Assembly: GCF_014200175.1 (NCBI RefSeq)
Contig: NZ_JACHBD010000001.1
Coordinates: forward strand, 682,001 to 746,000
Length of the DNA: 64,000 nt
Reading direction: 5' to 3'
Source: Rhizobium lentis
Lineage (GTDB): Bacteria > Pseudomonadota > Alphaproteobacteria > Rhizobiales > Rhizobiaceae
Part shown: positions 9,901-18,944 of the stretch, one piece after another
How positions within the stretch are numbered: the stretch's first letter is position 1
Layout of the letters: each line of letters starts with the position of its first letter
Translations under genes and position numbers: made by a program
Notes under the pieces: generated by a model
Told to the model about the DNA's origin: nothing
The model's database searches: none
What the model saw: the letters and a program-made list of their open reading frames with translations, nothing else

Positions 9901-10717
9901 CCTGCAGATGCGGGCGCATCGCATTGGCGCCGAGGGCGCAGTTGAGGCCGATCGTGAAGGGATTGGCGTGGCGCACCGAATTCCAGAAGGCCGATGGCGT
10001 CTGGCCGGAGAGCGTGCGGCCGGAAAGGTCGGTGATCGTCCCGGAGATCATCACAGGCAGGCGCACGCCCTTGGCCTCGAAGCGCTCCTCGCAGGCAAAG
10101 ATCGCCGCCTTGGCGTTCAGCGTATCGAAGATCGTCTCGATCAGGATGATGTCGGCGCCGCCGTCGATCAGACCGTCGATCTGCTCGCCATAGGCGGAAC
10201 GCAGATCGTCGAAGGTGACGGCGCGGAAACCGGGATTGTTGACGTAGGGCGAGATCGAGGCGGTGCGGTTGGTCGGTCCGATGGCGCCGGCGACGAAGCG
10301 GCGGCGGCCGTCCTCGCGCTCGGCGCGCAGGGCCGCGCGGCGCACGATCTCGGCGCCTTCCTTGTTGAGGTCGTAAACCGCGCCTTCCATCTGGTAATCG
10401 GCCTGCGCAATGCGGGTCGAGGAGAACGTGTTGGTCTCGAGAATATCGGCGCCGGCCTTGGCATAGCGGTAGTGGATCTCTTCGATCGCATCCGGCTGGG
10501 TCAGGATCAGAAGGTCGTTATTGCCTTTCTGATGGCAGGCGCAGCCGATGAAGCGGGTGCCGCGGAACTGGTCTTCGTCATAGCCGAGCCCCTGGATCTG
10601 CGTGCCCATGGCGCCGTCGAGAACGAGGATGCGTTCGCTCGCGGCTTTGCGCAGCGCTGCGAAAACTTCATTGCCGTCACGCTTGCCCGTTTCCGGACCA
10701 AAGAGGTTGTCAAACAC
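6944..10717 (-). CDS. metH: Cobalamin-dependent methionine synthase
   Basis: The protein transfers the methyl group of 5-methyltetrahydrofolate to homocysteine through methylcobalamin. Domains in order are: homocysteine-binding barrel ending in the zinc site [11 protein letters not shown]; pterin-binding barrel ([16 protein letters not shown] onward); B12 cap and Rossmann domain with the cobalt ligand motif [13 protein letters not shown]; and a C-terminal AdoMet activation domain ([33 protein letters not shown]). Length is about 1257 residues, as expected. The start is set at GTG 10717 because AAGGAG lies 6 bases upstream; a longer frame to 10759 would run into the operator palindrome. It is divergent from the AGE-family isomerase. 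Confidence 0.97.
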   Translation of the reverse strand: MFDNLFGPETGKRDGNEVFAALRKAASERILVLDGAMGTQIQGLGYDEDQFRGTRFIGCACHQKGNNDLLILTQPDAIEEIHYRYAKAGADILETNTFSSTRIAQADYQMEGAVYDLNKEGAEIVRRAALRAEREDGRRRFVAGAIGPTNRTASISPYVNNPGFRAVTFDDLRSAYGEQIDGLIDGGADIILIETIFDTLNAKAAIFACEERFEAKGVRLPVMISGTITDLSGRTLSGQTPSAFWNSVRHANPFTIGLNCALGANAMRPHLQELSGVADTFICAYPNAGLPNEFGQYDETPELMAAQIDSFAREGLVNIVGGCCGSTPEHIRAIAETVAKYKPRPIPEHRPFMSLSGLEPFELTKDIPFVNVGERTNVTGSAKFRKLITNADYTAALDVARDQVENGAQVIDINMDEGLIDSEKAMVEFLNLIAAEPDIARVPVMIDSSKFSIIESGLKRVQGKPIVNSISLKEGEENFLAQARLLHNYGAAVVVMAFDETGQADSYERKVEICTRAYKLLTEKIGFPPEDIIFDPNIFAVATGIEEHNNYGVDFIEATRTIRERMPLVHISGGVSNLSFSFRGNEPVREAMHAVFLYHAIQAGMDMGIVNAGQLAVYDNIDPELREACEDVVLNRRPDGTERLLQVAERFRGAGAREGRVQDLSWREWSVERRLEHALVNGITEYIEADTEEARQQAARPLHVIEGPLMAGMNVVGDLFGSGKMFLPQVVKSARVMKQAVAVLLPYMEEEKRLNGGEERQSAGKILMATVKGDVHDIGKNIVGVVLACNNYEIVDLGVMVPATKILETAIAEKVDVIGLSGLITPSLDEMVHVAAEMERQGFEIPLLIGGATTSRVHTAVKIHPGYNKGQAIYVTDASRAVGVVSALLSPETRQGYVDDIRAEYAKVAAAHARSEAEKVRLPLPRARENAHKIDWSAYQPTRPQFFGTRVFEDYDLAELAKYIDWTPFFQTWELRGRFPAILEDEKQGEAARALWADAQAMLKKIIDEKWFRPRAVIGFWPAGAVGDDIRLFTDESRSKELATFYTLRQQLSKRDGRANVALSDFVAPVTSGVQDYVGGFVVTAGIEEIAIAERFERANDDYSSILVKALADRFAEAFAERMHEQVRREYWGYARDEHLSNEDLIGEAYAGIRPAPGYPAQPDHTEKKTLFKLLDAERAAGVKLTESYAMWPGSSVSGLYIGHPDSYYFGVAKVERDQVEDYAKRKGMEVSEVERWLGPVLNYVPRKADEEIEDAA

Positions 10718-10757
10718 GGGAGGCTCCTTGACGTCGTAAGACCAGACAGTCCAAATC

Positions 10758-10777
10758 ACATAAAGATATCTTTATGT
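10758..10777. promoter_or_regulatory. 20-bp perfect palindrome upstream of metH (candidate methionine-cycle operator)
   Basis: ACATAAAGATATCTTTATGT is a perfect palindrome centred about 50 bases upstream of the metH GTG and 119 bases upstream of the divergent isomerase gene. Its form resembles the sites I recall for ArsR-family regulators of the methionine cycle (SahR/SamR type), but that match is from memory. No ArsR gene is in the window. Confidence 0.65.
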
Positions 10778-10886
10778 CAATATATGCCTGTCGATTTCGT
10801 GCTTTGCAAGCCTCGCCAGATGACAGGCTTGAACGGCCTCTATATAGGCAATTGATACGCATTGCCCACGAAATCGGAGGAGTATC

Positions 10887-12146
10887 ATGGCACCCGCAAC
10901 CGGTAACGCCGCGCTTGGAAACTGGACGAGCCGCGCCTATCACCGCGCCTGGCTGTTTGACCAGGCAAACGGGCTCTTCGATTTCTTCCAGCACAATTCG
11001 GTCAATCCCAAGGGCGGCTTCTACGATCTCGACGATACCGGCAAGCCGCTCGACGCCGAGGGTCAGATTCGCAATATCCATATCGCAGCGCGCGCCGTGC
11101 ATTGTTTTGCCATCGGCGCCCTGCTCGGCCGTCCGGGTGCTGACGACGTCGTCGACCACGGCATGGACTATCTCTGGAACCATCACCGCGACCGGAAGAA
11201 TGGCGGCTATTTCTGGTCGCTCGACAAGAATGGTCCGGTCGACAGCAACAAGCAGGGCTACGGCCACGCCTTCGTGCTGCTCGCCGCCTCATCCGCCAAG
11301 ACGATCGGCCATCCGCTCGCCGACGGCATGCTCGCCGATATCACCGAGATCCTGAACACCAAGTTCTGGGAACCGCGCCACGGCGCGATTGCCGAGGAAT
11401 TCACCGCCGACTGGCAGCCGCTCGACGGCGGCGCCTATCGCGGCCAGAACTCCAACATGCACCTCACCGAAGCGCTGATGGCCGCCTTCGAGGCGACCGG
11501 CGACAAGCAATATCTTGCCAAGGCCGAAAGCATCGCCGATCTCCTCATCCGCCGTGCGGCCGGCTCGGTGGACTGGCGCGTCGCCGAACACTTCGACGCC
11601 GAATGGAAGCTCGACAAGCAATATTATCATCCGAACGAAATGTTCCGCCCGGCCGGCACCACGCCCGGCCACTGGCTGGAATGGGCCCGTCTCATCCTGC
11701 AGCTCTGGGTGCTCGGCGGCAAACGCATCGAATGGATGCCGGATGCGGCCAAGGCCCTCTTCGAGCAGTCGATGGCACTCGGCTGGGACAGTCACAAGGG
11801 CGGTTTCTTCTATACGCTCGACTGGGACGACAAGCCCGCCAAGCGGAACAAGCTCTGGTGGCCGGCCTGCGAGGGTGCCGCCGCCGCCCATTTCCTCAAC
11901 GAGCATCTGCCGAGCGACTATCACGAGGAATGCTACCGCAAGATCTGGAACGTGATCGAACGCGCCTTCATCGACCACAAGAACGGCGGCTGGCACGAGG
12001 AACTGACGGAGGATCTCGTCCCCTCGCATTCGCTATTCCCCGGCAAGGGTGACATCTATCACGCGCTGCAGGCCTGCCTCATCCCGCTCTTCCCGGCAAC
12101 CGGCAGCCTGACGAAGGGCATCGCCGAGGCCGGCGGCAGGCTCTGA
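10887..12146 (+). CDS. AGE-family (N-acylglucosamine 2-epimerase / mannose isomerase-like) sugar isomerase
   Basis: This 419-residue protein is predicted to be an alpha6/alpha6 barrel. Family hallmarks are NIHIAARAVHCFAIGA early on, the RGQNSNMHLTEALMAA segment with a catalytic-type His, and HSLFPGKGDIYHALQACL near the C-terminus supplying the second His. Such enzymes interconvert aldoses and ketoses (mannose/fructose, glucose) or epimerise N-acyl sugars. The HSLFPGKGDIYH form is closer to the YihS/mannose-isomerase branch than to N-acetylglucosamine epimerases. GGAG lies upstream of the ATG. It is expressed divergently from metH, and the two share a 169-base intergenic region. Confidence 0.85.
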   Translation: MAPATGNAALGNWTSRAYHRAWLFDQANGLFDFFQHNSVNPKGGFYDLDDTGKPLDAEGQIRNIHIAARAVHCFAIGALLGRPGADDVVDHGMDYLWNHHRDRKNGGYFWSLDKNGPVDSNKQGYGHAFVLLAASSAKTIGHPLADGMLADITEILNTKFWEPRHGAIAEEFTADWQPLDGGAYRGQNSNMHLTEALMAAFEATGDKQYLAKAESIADLLIRRAAGSVDWRVAEHFDAEWKLDKQYYHPNEMFRPAGTTPGHWLEWARLILQLWVLGGKRIEWMPDAAKALFEQSMALGWDSHKGGFFYTLDWDDKPAKRNKLWWPACEGAAAAHFLNEHLPSDYHEECYRKIWNVIERAFIDHKNGGWHEELTEDLVPSHSLFPGKGDIYHALQACLIPLFPATGSLTKGIAEAGGRL

Positions 12147-12210
12147 CGGCTGTCTCAGCAGCGAGCGCCGGCAGGCCGGCACTCGGATTGTGCCGGCAGA
12201 TGCGGCCGCG

Positions 12211-12705
12211 TCACAGCGGAGAGAGCCGCAACGTATCGAGATCCTTCGCCAGCATCAGCGCCAGCGCTTCGACCACGAGATTGTGGTCGTCGCGCTGCGG
12301 CAGGCCGGAGACGGTGACGGCGCCGATGCAGCCGGTGCCCTTGACGTTGATCGGGAAACTGCCGCCATGCGGCGCATAATCGTCGCCGGAAAGTCCGTTG
12401 TCCTCGACGGTCTTGCCGTCTTTTCTCAGCTTCAGGCCCGAGGCATAGCTGCTGCGGAAATAGCGCAGCACCATGTTGCGCTTGCGGCGAACCCAGTTGA
12501 CGTTGTCGGGGGTCACGCCGGGCAGCGCTGCATAGAAGACCGGCATCGAATGAAGGGTCACATCAATTGCGACACCGAGGCCCCGCTCGGTGGCGAGTTC
12601 CTGCAGGAGTTTGCCGAGCTGCCATGCCGTCGTCAGGTCGAAGGCATCGAAGCTCAGCGTTTTTTCCTGCTCCGCGATCCGGTTGAGATCGTCGTCGAGT
12701 GTCAT
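12211..12705 (-). CDS. DUF336 / UPF0303 (GlcG-HbpS-like) family protein
   Basis: This is a protein of 164 residues. The pattern FDLTTAWQLGKLLQELA, followed later by KTVEDNGLSGDDYAPHGGSF and GCIGAVTVSGLPQRDDHNLV, is that of the UPF0303 group of DUF336 proteins. Members fold as small alpha/beta modules; some bind haem or other small ligands, but activity is unknown here. The ATG at 12705 is chosen because GAGGAG precedes it by 8 bases; upstream in-frame starts add an unlikely N-terminus. It is the last gene of the co-directional set with the flavin-reductase-like protein, racemase and ABC importer. Confidence 0.8.
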   Translation of the reverse strand: MTLDDDLNRIAEQEKTLSFDAFDLTTAWQLGKLLQELATERGLGVAIDVTLHSMPVFYAALPGVTPDNVNWVRRKRNMVLRYFRSSYASGLKLRKDGKTVEDNGLSGDDYAPHGGSFPINVKGTGCIGAVTVSGLPQRDDHNLVVEALALMLAKDLDTLRLSPL

Positions 12706-12794
12706 GATAAGGCGCTCCTCTGCCGCAATGATCCGCTGCAGACCATTCTCGCCAGAGGCGAAAAAGTAAAGCAAAACTTGGACCTGTCCTGATG

Positions 12795-13406
12795 TCAAAG
12801 CTTAGGCGTCAGCATCTCGAAACGGTCGCGTGTTGTGGCACAGGTATCGCCGCCGAGGCGCGCAATGGCATCGATCGCGGCCGGATCGACATGCAGCCGC
12901 TGCGGATCGACGACACCGTCGCGGTAATGTGCATAGACGATCTCACCCATGACGATCTGCCGCGAGCGGCCAAGCTCCAGCGTCACATGCCGCCGGCATT
13001 CGAAGGCGGCCGGCGCCTCGGCGATATAGGGTGACGCCACCTTCTCGCCCGGCATCGCCGTCAAGCCTGCCTCCTTCAGTTCATCGACGCCGCGCGGATA
13101 GCGGGCACCGCAGACATGCATCGCCTCGGCGATGGCGAAGGAGACGATGTTGACGGTAAAAACCTCGGTCATGCGGATATTGTGACCGGTGTCCTTGAAC
13201 GACATGTCGGCATTGTTTTCGACGCCGATCGCCAGAATCGGCGGATCGGCCGAAAGGCAATTGAAGAAGCTGAAGGGCGCGGCATTGATCCGCCCATGTT
13301 CGTCGACCGTCGTCACCAGCGCGATCGGGCGAGGGATGATCGTGCCGATCATCAGCTTGTAGCGCTCGCGTTCGGAAAGCTCGTTGAAATCGAGGGAAAC
13401 CGGCAT
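12795..13406 (-). CDS. Flavin reductase-like, FMN-binding split-barrel protein
   Basis: This protein of about 203 residues opens with YKLMIGTIIPRPIALVTTV, then NAAPFSFFNCLSADPPI, the signature of the flavin reductase-like (DIM6/NTAB) family that binds FMN. Members reduce flavin or hold FMN in oxidoreductases. The ATG at 13406 is preferred; a TTG at 13412 overlaps the racemase stop and also gives a workable start, so coupling is likely. Its partner is unknown, but co-transcription with a racemase and an importer suggests a role in breakdown of the imported nitrogen compound. Confidence 0.85.
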   Translation of the reverse strand: MPVSLDFNELSERERYKLMIGTIIPRPIALVTTVDEHGRINAAPFSFFNCLSADPPILAIGVENNADMSFKDTGHNIRMTEVFTVNIVSFAIAEAMHVCGARYPRGVDELKEAGLTAMPGEKVASPYIAEAPAAFECRRHVTLELGRSRQIVMGEIVYAHYRDGVVDPQRLHVDPAAIDAIARLGGDTCATTRDRFEMLTPKL

Positions 13407-13408
13407 GA

Positions 13409-14152
13409 TCAACCGTCCGAGCGGGTCGGCGAAAAGGCGCTCATCGCCCCCATGAAAGGTTTCGGCAGCGGCGAGGCGTAGGAGCCGCGCTTGCTGGTGG
13501 AAAGCCCGAGCGAGACCAGCGCCTCGGCCTGCTTGACGGCGGCCGAGACACCGTCGACGACGGGCACGCCGTAGATCTCCTGAAGTTGACGCGCCAGATC
13601 CGTCATGCCGGCGCAGCCGAGCACGATCGCCTCGGCGCCGTCCTCGGTCAGCGCCCGCTCGATCTCTGCCCGAAGCTTGCCGATCGCGCCCGAGGCCGCG
13701 TTCTCCAACTCCAGCACCGGAATGTCGGAAGCCCGCACCTTGGCGCGCTCGCCCATGCCGTAGCGGCGCACCAGATTGTCGATCAGCACCCGCGAGCGCT
13801 CCAGCGTCGTCACCACGGTAAAACGCTGCGCCAAGAAGCCCGCCGTTGCGATCGCAGATTCGCAGAGCCCGAGGATCGGGACATCGGCCAAGCTCCGTGC
13901 CGCTTCGAGGCCGGTATCGTCGAAGCAGGCGATGACGGCCGCGTCATAGCCCGCCGCCTGCCGCTCCTTCAGTTCGGAAAGCAGTCCGGGGATCGCCAGC
14001 GCCCCGTCATAATGGCCCTCGATGGAGACCGGCCCCATGCGCGAGGTGGCGGCGATGATTTCCGTCCCGGATGCGGCCACCACACGCGCCGCGGTCGCCG
14101 CCTTCTCGGTCATGGAGGCGGTGGTGTTCGGATTGACGATGAGAATGCGCAT
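13409..14152 (-). CDS. Aspartate/glutamate/hydantoin racemase family protein
   Basis: This 247-residue protein begins MRILIVNPNTTASMTEKAA, the hallmark of hydantoin and Asp/Glu racemases. Cys in VIACFDDTGLEA (about residue 76) and Cys in VLGCAGMTDLA (about residue 181) are the two catalytic cysteines that swap a proton at the alpha carbon without cofactor. The gene starts 2 bases after the ABC permease stop, so it belongs to the transporter operon. A hydantoin, carbamoyl amino acid or D-amino acid substrate fits, but no hydantoinase or carbamoylase is next to it. Confidence 0.88.
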   Translation of the reverse strand: MRILIVNPNTTASMTEKAATAARVVAASGTEIIAATSRMGPVSIEGHYDGALAIPGLLSELKERQAAGYDAAVIACFDDTGLEAARSLADVPILGLCESAIATAGFLAQRFTVVTTLERSRVLIDNLVRRYGMGERAKVRASDIPVLELENAASGAIGKLRAEIERALTEDGAEAIVLGCAGMTDLARQLQEIYGVPVVDGVSAAVKQAEALVSLGLSTSKRGSYASPLPKPFMGAMSAFSPTRSDG

Positions 14153-14153
14153 G

Positions 14154-14975
14154 TCAGTTGATCTTTGCCTGCCGCCGGCTGAGCATCGTCATGATGCCAA
14201 GGGCGATGAGAATGATGGTGAAGGAAAACAGTGTCGTCACCGTGCCGAGCGCATAGAGCACCGGCGTCGTGACATTGGTCGTCATGCCGTAGATTTCGAG
14301 CGGCAGCGTATTATACGTGCCCGACGTCATCAAAGTGCGGGCGAATTCGTCATAGGAAAGTGTAAAGCCGAACAGGCCGACGCCGATCAGGCTCGGCGCG
14401 ATCATCGGCAGCACGACATGGCGGAAGGTCTGCCAGGAGCTGGCGCCGAGGTCGCGCGCCGCCTCTTCATAGGCCGGCGAGAAGCGATTGAAGACGGCAA
14501 ACATGATCAGCACGCCGAAGGGCAGCGTCCAAGTCAGATGCGCGCCGAAGGCCGAGGAATACCAGGCAGGCTTCAACCCTCCCTCCTGGAAGACGACGCC
14601 GATTCCGAGCGAGACGATGATCGACGGCACGACGAGGCTCGCGACCGTCGCGTAGAACAGCACAGTCGAACCGCGGAAGCGGCGGCGGAAGGCAAGGCCG
14701 GCAAGCAGCGACACGGTGACGGTCACGACCATCACCATCAGCCCGAGCGAGAAGGAGCGCCGGAAGGAGGCGCCGAAATCGCCGACCGCCTGCTTTTCGA
14801 ACAGGTTGAAGAACCAGTGCGTGGAAACGCCATTCATCGGGAAGGTCAGGCCACCGTCCGGCCCCTGGAAGGAGAGGATCAGGATCGCCGAGAGCGGGCC
14901 GTAGAGGAATAGTACGAAGATGATGAAGAAGATCGAGAGCAGATAGAATTCGATGCCGCGTTTTTCGTGGTTCAT
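14154..14975 (-). CDS. Polyamine/opine-type ABC transporter permease (PotC-like)
   Basis: This 273-residue inner-membrane protein has six helices and an EAA loop EEAARDLGASSWQTFRHVVL near residue 165. The ATG at 14975 is preferred because AAGGAG precedes it by 7 bases; the stop of the preceding permease lies 1 base upstream, so the two are coupled. It forms the channel with the PotB-like subunit, next to a PotD-like binding protein and PotA-like ATPase. Confidence 0.92.
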   Translation of the reverse strand: MNHEKRGIEFYLLSIFFIIFVLFLYGPLSAILILSFQGPDGGLTFPMNGVSTHWFFNLFEKQAVGDFGASFRRSFSLGLMVMVVTVTVSLLAGLAFRRRFRGSTVLFYATVASLVVPSIIVSLGIGVVFQEGGLKPAWYSSAFGAHLTWTLPFGVLIMFAVFNRFSPAYEEAARDLGASSWQTFRHVVLPMIAPSLIGVGLFGFTLSYDEFARTLMTSGTYNTLPLEIYGMTTNVTTPVLYALGTVTTLFSFTIILIALGIMTMLSRRQAKIN

Positions 14976-14976
14976 C

Positions 14977-15885
14977 TCAGAGCTCCTTGCGGATGTCAAC
15001 GACGCGCAGGATCGCCGCGACCATCAGCAGCACGACGGCAAGCAGCACGACAGCATTGGCGGCAGCTGCCGGATATTGCAGCAGCGACATCTGGTTCTTC
15101 ATCATCAGCGCCACCGAGGCGCTCTGGCCTCCGGACATCACCTGCACCGTCGAGAAATCGGCCATGACGAGGGTGACGACGAAGATCGTGCCGATCGCCA
15201 TGCCGGGCTTGGCCAGCGGAATGACAACATTCCACAGCACCTGCCAGCCGGAAGCGCCGGCATCGCGGGCCGCCTCGAACAGCGACCGGTCGATGCGCAT
15301 CAGCGTGTTGAAGATCGGCGTCACCATGAACAGCGTATAGAGATGCACCATCGCGAGCACGACGGCGAAATCCGAATAGAGCAGCCATTCGATCGGCTGC
15401 GGGATGACGCCCAACTTAATCAGCGTCGAATTGACGAGGCCATTGCGACCGAGAACCGGGATCCAGGAGATCATGCGGATGATGTTCGAGGTCATGAACG
15501 GCACGGTGCAGACGAGGAAGAGGATCATCTGCGTCGAGGTCTTGCGGATGTGAAAGGCCAGGAAATAGGCGACCCAGAAACCGATGAGAAGCGTCAGCCC
15601 CCAGACGATGGCGGTGAATTTCAGCGTGTTGAGATAGGTCTTCCACGTCACCCAGGAACCGAGCGTATCGGTGTAGTTCATGGTGAGGAAGTCGGGATAG
15701 AGGCCGGCGAAATCGTAGTCCCAGAAGCTGACGACGGCGATCATGGCGATCGGCAGCAGGAAGAAGAAACCGAGAATGGCGATCAGCGGTGTCGCCTGGA
15801 GATAGGAGATGGCGGAGGGGGAAAGACGGAAGGCGCGGCGTGTAGGCTGCTTGCTGTCTTCCGTTGCCGCTGCGATGGTCGCCAT
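14977..15885 (-). CDS. Polyamine/opine-type ABC transporter permease (PotB-like)
   Basis: This 302-residue permease has a cytoplasmic N-terminus and a first helix TPLIAILGFFFLLPIAMIAV. Its EAA loop FEAARDAGASGWQVLWNVVI is near residue 200. The gene follows the binding protein after an unusually long 350-base spacer filled with palindromic repeats, then runs directly into the PotC-like gene. Confidence 0.92.
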   Translation of the reverse strand: MATIAAATEDSKQPTRRAFRLSPSAISYLQATPLIAILGFFFLLPIAMIAVVSFWDYDFAGLYPDFLTMNYTDTLGSWVTWKTYLNTLKFTAIVWGLTLLIGFWVAYFLAFHIRKTSTQMILFLVCTVPFMTSNIIRMISWIPVLGRNGLVNSTLIKLGVIPQPIEWLLYSDFAVVLAMVHLYTLFMVTPIFNTLMRIDRSLFEAARDAGASGWQVLWNVVIPLAKPGMAIGTIFVVTLVMADFSTVQVMSGGQSASVALMMKNQMSLLQYPAAAANAVVLLAVVLLMVAAILRVVDIRKEL

Positions 15886-15916
15886 GATCGGTTCTCCGTT
15901 TCCTCATTATGCAGGT

Positions 15917-16224
15917 CGGGCAAGGAGCCCCTCATCCGCCTGCCGGCACCTTCTCCCCGCTGGGGAGAAGAGAATCGTGGCAGCGTCCCCGCCGCCACAA
16001 CTTCGCTATCGTCACGCGGCCAGCCGCAAACTCTTCTCCCCAGCGGGGAGAAGATGCCCGAAGGGCAGATGAGGGGGCGGAGCGAAGCGACGTCTTGAGC
16101 ATCAGCGAAAGACAATGCTCAAAAAAGACCCCTCCCCAGCCCTCCCCACAAGGGGGAGGGAGTCTTTTTTGCCGCGCCCTCGCCGGACTCCCTGCCCCTT
16201 GTGGGGAGGGTTGGGGAGGGGAAA
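15917..16224. repeat. Cluster of palindromic repeats inside the importer operon
   Basis: Two inverted copies of a CTTCTCCCCxxxGGGGAGAAG-type palindrome, with a CCTCATCCGCC flank, occupy about 15930-16076. An inverted pair of a CCCTCCCCACAAGGGGG-type repeat occupies about 16127-16224. They fill the 350-base gap between binding-protein and permease genes and could form large mRNA hairpins. No gene is seen here. Confidence 0.8.
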
Positions 16225-16235
16225 GCGGCAATCGC

Positions 16236-17534
16236 TTATGCCGCGATGAACTCGTTCCAGCGGCGGACCATGTAGCGGTCTTCGTCCATCACGGAGTTCC
16301 AGCAGGCCACAGCACCCATGCGGGCTTCGAAGGCGCCGCCGTCGCGCACGGCTCCTGCCTTCTCCATGACCTTGCCTTCGGGCGACAGGATATCGCCCTC
16401 AGCCGGCTTGCCCTCGATCCAGTAGCCCCATTCGTCTGCCGTCATGAAGTTCTTGGCGGTCTCCATGCAGGCGGAGTAGTAGCCCTGGCGGTTGAGATAG
16501 CCGCCGACCCAGCCTGATGTGTACCAGTTGATATATTCATACGCCGCATCGAGCTCGGCGCCCTTCAGATGCGAGGCAAGGCCGAGGCCGCCGCCCCAGG
16601 CGCGGTAACCTTCCTTGAGCGGCTGATATTTGCAGGCGATGCCCTTGGAGCGGACGGCGGCGACAGCCGGCGACCACATGGACTGGATGACGACTTCGCC
16701 CGATGCCATCAGGTTGACCGACTCGTCGAAGCTCTTCCAGAAGGCGCGGAACTGGCCGTCGCCCTTGGCCTTGATCAGGAATTCGATCGTTTTGTCGATC
16801 TCTTCCTTGGTCATATTGCCTTTGTCGGCATATTTGATGTTGCCCATGGCTTCCATGATCATTGCCGCATCCATGATGCCGATCGACGGGATGTTGAGGA
16901 TCGAGGTCTTGCCCTTGAACTTCGGGTCCATGATATCGGCCCAGCTGGTGATGTCGCGGCCGACGAGGTCCGGGCGGATGCCGAGCGTATCGGCGTTGTA
17001 GATGGTCGGAACCATCGTCATCCACTGCGTCGGCTCCTTGGCGAACTTCTTGGAGCCCTGCGCCTCGACGAAGCCGACCGTGTGCGGCGCCGTGCCCTGG
17101 GCGATGACGCTGTCCGGCTTCATCTTGCCGTTGATGAACAGCGGCACGATCTTGTCGTAATATTTCAGCTTCTTGACATCCATCGGCTGCAGCACGCCCG
17201 TCGGGAACACCTTCTTGGCGATCCAGTATTCGATGTCGGCAATGTCGTAGCTGTCGGGCTGGGTGACGGCGCGCTGGGCGGCGGCGTCGGAATCGGTTGC
17301 CGTCATCTCCAGGGTGATGCCGAGATCGGCTTTGCACTTCTCGGCGATGGCATTGATGTTGGAAACGCCGGTGCCGAACTGGCGAAGCGTGATGTTCGTC
17401 TTCGCCCAGATGGTGGGAAAGCCGGTGATGGCGCCGGAGCCGGCGATGGCGCCGACGGCGGCGGCACCCGTCTTCAGCAGCGTGCGGCGGGACAGGCCCT
17501 TCGCAGCCTTGGTCGATGTCGTTTCAGTCGTCAT
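16236..17534 (-). CDS. PotD-like extracellular solute-binding protein with Tat signal
   Basis: This 432-residue binding protein has an N-terminal twin-arginine signal with SRRTLLKTGAAAVGAIAGSG near residues 15-34, implying export in folded form. The mature protein has the PotD/SBP_bac_8 pattern (TLRQFGTGVSNINAIAEK; later IINWY-type C-terminal region YEYINWYTSGWVGGYLN). It delivers ligand to the PotBC-like channel. Ligands of this class include polyamines, opines and modified amino acids; the racemase downstream points to an amino-acid-derived compound. Confidence 0.9.
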   Translation of the reverse strand: MTTETTSTKAAKGLSRRTLLKTGAAAVGAIAGSGAITGFPTIWAKTNITLRQFGTGVSNINAIAEKCKADLGITLEMTATDSDAAAQRAVTQPDSYDIADIEYWIAKKVFPTGVLQPMDVKKLKYYDKIVPLFINGKMKPDSVIAQGTAPHTVGFVEAQGSKKFAKEPTQWMTMVPTIYNADTLGIRPDLVGRDITSWADIMDPKFKGKTSILNIPSIGIMDAAMIMEAMGNIKYADKGNMTKEEIDKTIEFLIKAKGDGQFRAFWKSFDESVNLMASGEVVIQSMWSPAVAAVRSKGIACKYQPLKEGYRAWGGGLGLASHLKGAELDAAYEYINWYTSGWVGGYLNRQGYYSACMETAKNFMTADEWGYWIEGKPAEGDILSPEGKVMEKAGAVRDGGAFEARMGAVACWNSVMDEDRYMVRRWNEFIAA

Positions 17535-17585
17535 GTCAGTTCCCCTTTTTGTTGACGCGGAAGGTTGGTTGTTGATGATGATGGT

Positions 17586-18677
17586 TCACGCGGAAGAGCG
17601 GCCAAGAAGCACGGCGTCATCGAGTTCCCAGCTGAGCGCGACGGTCTCGCCGACGGCGACCGGCCGAGCGAAATAATCGCTATCGTCGGTTATGACGGTG
17701 AAGTCGTCGCTACCGGCGCCGACGACGGTGATCTTCACCGAAGAGCCGCGATATTCGACGTTGGAGACGATGCCATTGAAGCCGAGCGTCCATTCGCTCG
17801 CCACCTGCAGCCGCACGCGGTCGGTGCGGATGCCGATATCGACTGATACACCGACCGCCTTGCCCGCCCCGCGCACCGAAAAGCTCTGCCCCTCCGGCAC
17901 GGTCATGACGAGCACGCCGTCCGCGCTCGATGTCACCCGGCCGGTGAGCACATTGTGATCGCCCATGAAGCGGGCGACGAAGGCAGTCGCCGGCTTCTCG
18001 AAGACCTCGCGCGGGGCCGCCGCCTGCTCGATCCGGCCGTCATTCATGATGACCATGATATCGGCGAGCGCCATCGCCTCTTCCTGGCTATGGGTGACGT
18101 GCACGAAGGTGATGCCGAGTGATTTCTGCAGCTTCTTGAGTTCGGCGCGCATACGGATTTTCAGGAACGGATCGAGCGCCGACAGCGGCTCGTCGAGCAG
18201 CAGCGCCTCCGGATCGGTGATCAAAGCGCGCGCCAGCGCCACACGCTGCTGCTGGCCGCCGGAAAGCTGGGCCGGGCGCCTGCTGGCATAGGACTCCATC
18301 TGCATCAGCTTCAGCATTTCGAGCGCCTTGGCCCGCCGCTCCGTCTTGTCGACGCCCTTCATCTTCAGGCTGAAGGCGACATTGTCGATCAGGTCGAGAT
18401 GCGGGAACAGCGCATAGGACTGGAACATCATCGCCGTGCCGCGCTTTGCCGGCGGAAAGTCGGTGACGACAGTATTGCCGAGCCGGATATCGCCGGACGA
18501 AATGCTCTCGTGGCCGGCGATCATGCGCAGCGTCGAGGTCTTGCCGCAGCCCGACGGTCCGAGGAAGCAGCAATAGGAGCCGGCCGGAATCTTCAGGCTG
18601 ATGCCATGGACAGCGGTTGTCGCCCCATAGACCTTCGAAACGGATACTATATCGATCTCTGCCGCTTTCGACATCAT
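17586..18677 (-). CDS. PotA-like ABC transporter ATP-binding protein
   Basis: This 363-residue ATPase shows Walker [15 protein letters not shown] (about 39-52), signature [15 protein letters not shown], Walker [12 protein letters not shown] and the switch His in [15 protein letters not shown]. The C-terminal third is a TOBE-type domain. The gene is first in a minus-strand operon (ATPase, binding protein, two permeases, racemase, flavin-reductase-like, DUF336) and divergent from a GntR regulator. Confidence 0.93.
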   Translation of the reverse strand: MMSKAAEIDIVSVSKVYGATTAVHGISLKIPAGSYCCFLGPSGCGKTSTLRMIAGHESISSGDIRLGNTVVTDFPPAKRGTAMMFQSYALFPHLDLIDNVAFSLKMKGVDKTERRAKALEMLKLMQMESYASRRPAQLSGGQQQRVALARALITDPEALLLDEPLSALDPFLKIRMRAELKKLQKSLGITFVHVTHSQEEAMALADIMVIMNDGRIEQAAAPREVFEKPATAFVARFMGDHNVLTGRVTSSADGVLVMTVPEGQSFSVRGAGKAVGVSVDIGIRTDRVRLQVASEWTLGFNGIVSNVEYRGSSVKITVVGAGSDDFTVITDDSDYFARPVAVGETVALSWELDDAVLLGRSSA

Positions 18678-18844
18678 GCCTTCCCCTATTTGGAAGAAGA
18701 CGATGCATCTGCCGTGCCAATCCGACTTCAGCAGCTCAAACTATTGTAAATTAACGACCTCACCGAAAACGTTCCGGCACGAGCAAATTATGAGCACGGC
18801 ATCGTCTGCACATCATTTAGGCTATTGTTCGCAATTTGCGCAAA

Positions 18845-18860
18845 AAATTGTATACAATTT
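18845..18860. promoter_or_regulatory. Perfect 16-bp palindrome, candidate GntR (FCD) operator
   Basis: AAATTGTATACAATTT lies between the divergent ABC operon and the GntR gene, 85 bases upstream of the regulator start. The core TTGTATACAA has the TxGTxxxACxA symmetry known for FadR-subfamily GntR proteins, so the neighbouring regulator probably binds here. Confidence 0.65.
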
Positions 18861-18944
18861 CGCCGCCGCTTCGGTCACAAATTCCGTTTAACTTTTACCG
18901 CGAAGCCGGATATGGTTTGCCCGTCATCAGGGAACAGGAATTTC

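Noticed and set aside
8921..10855. Long plus-strand frame (644 codons) opposite metH
   Set aside because: Antisense shadow of metH in high-GC DNA; no family pattern, no ribosome site, and composition follows metH codon positions.
10718..10886. SAM-type riboswitch upstream of metH
   Set aside because: The leader is under 60 bases to the operator and shows no SAM-I/II-like stem-pseudoknot pattern; a DNA palindrome explains the region better.
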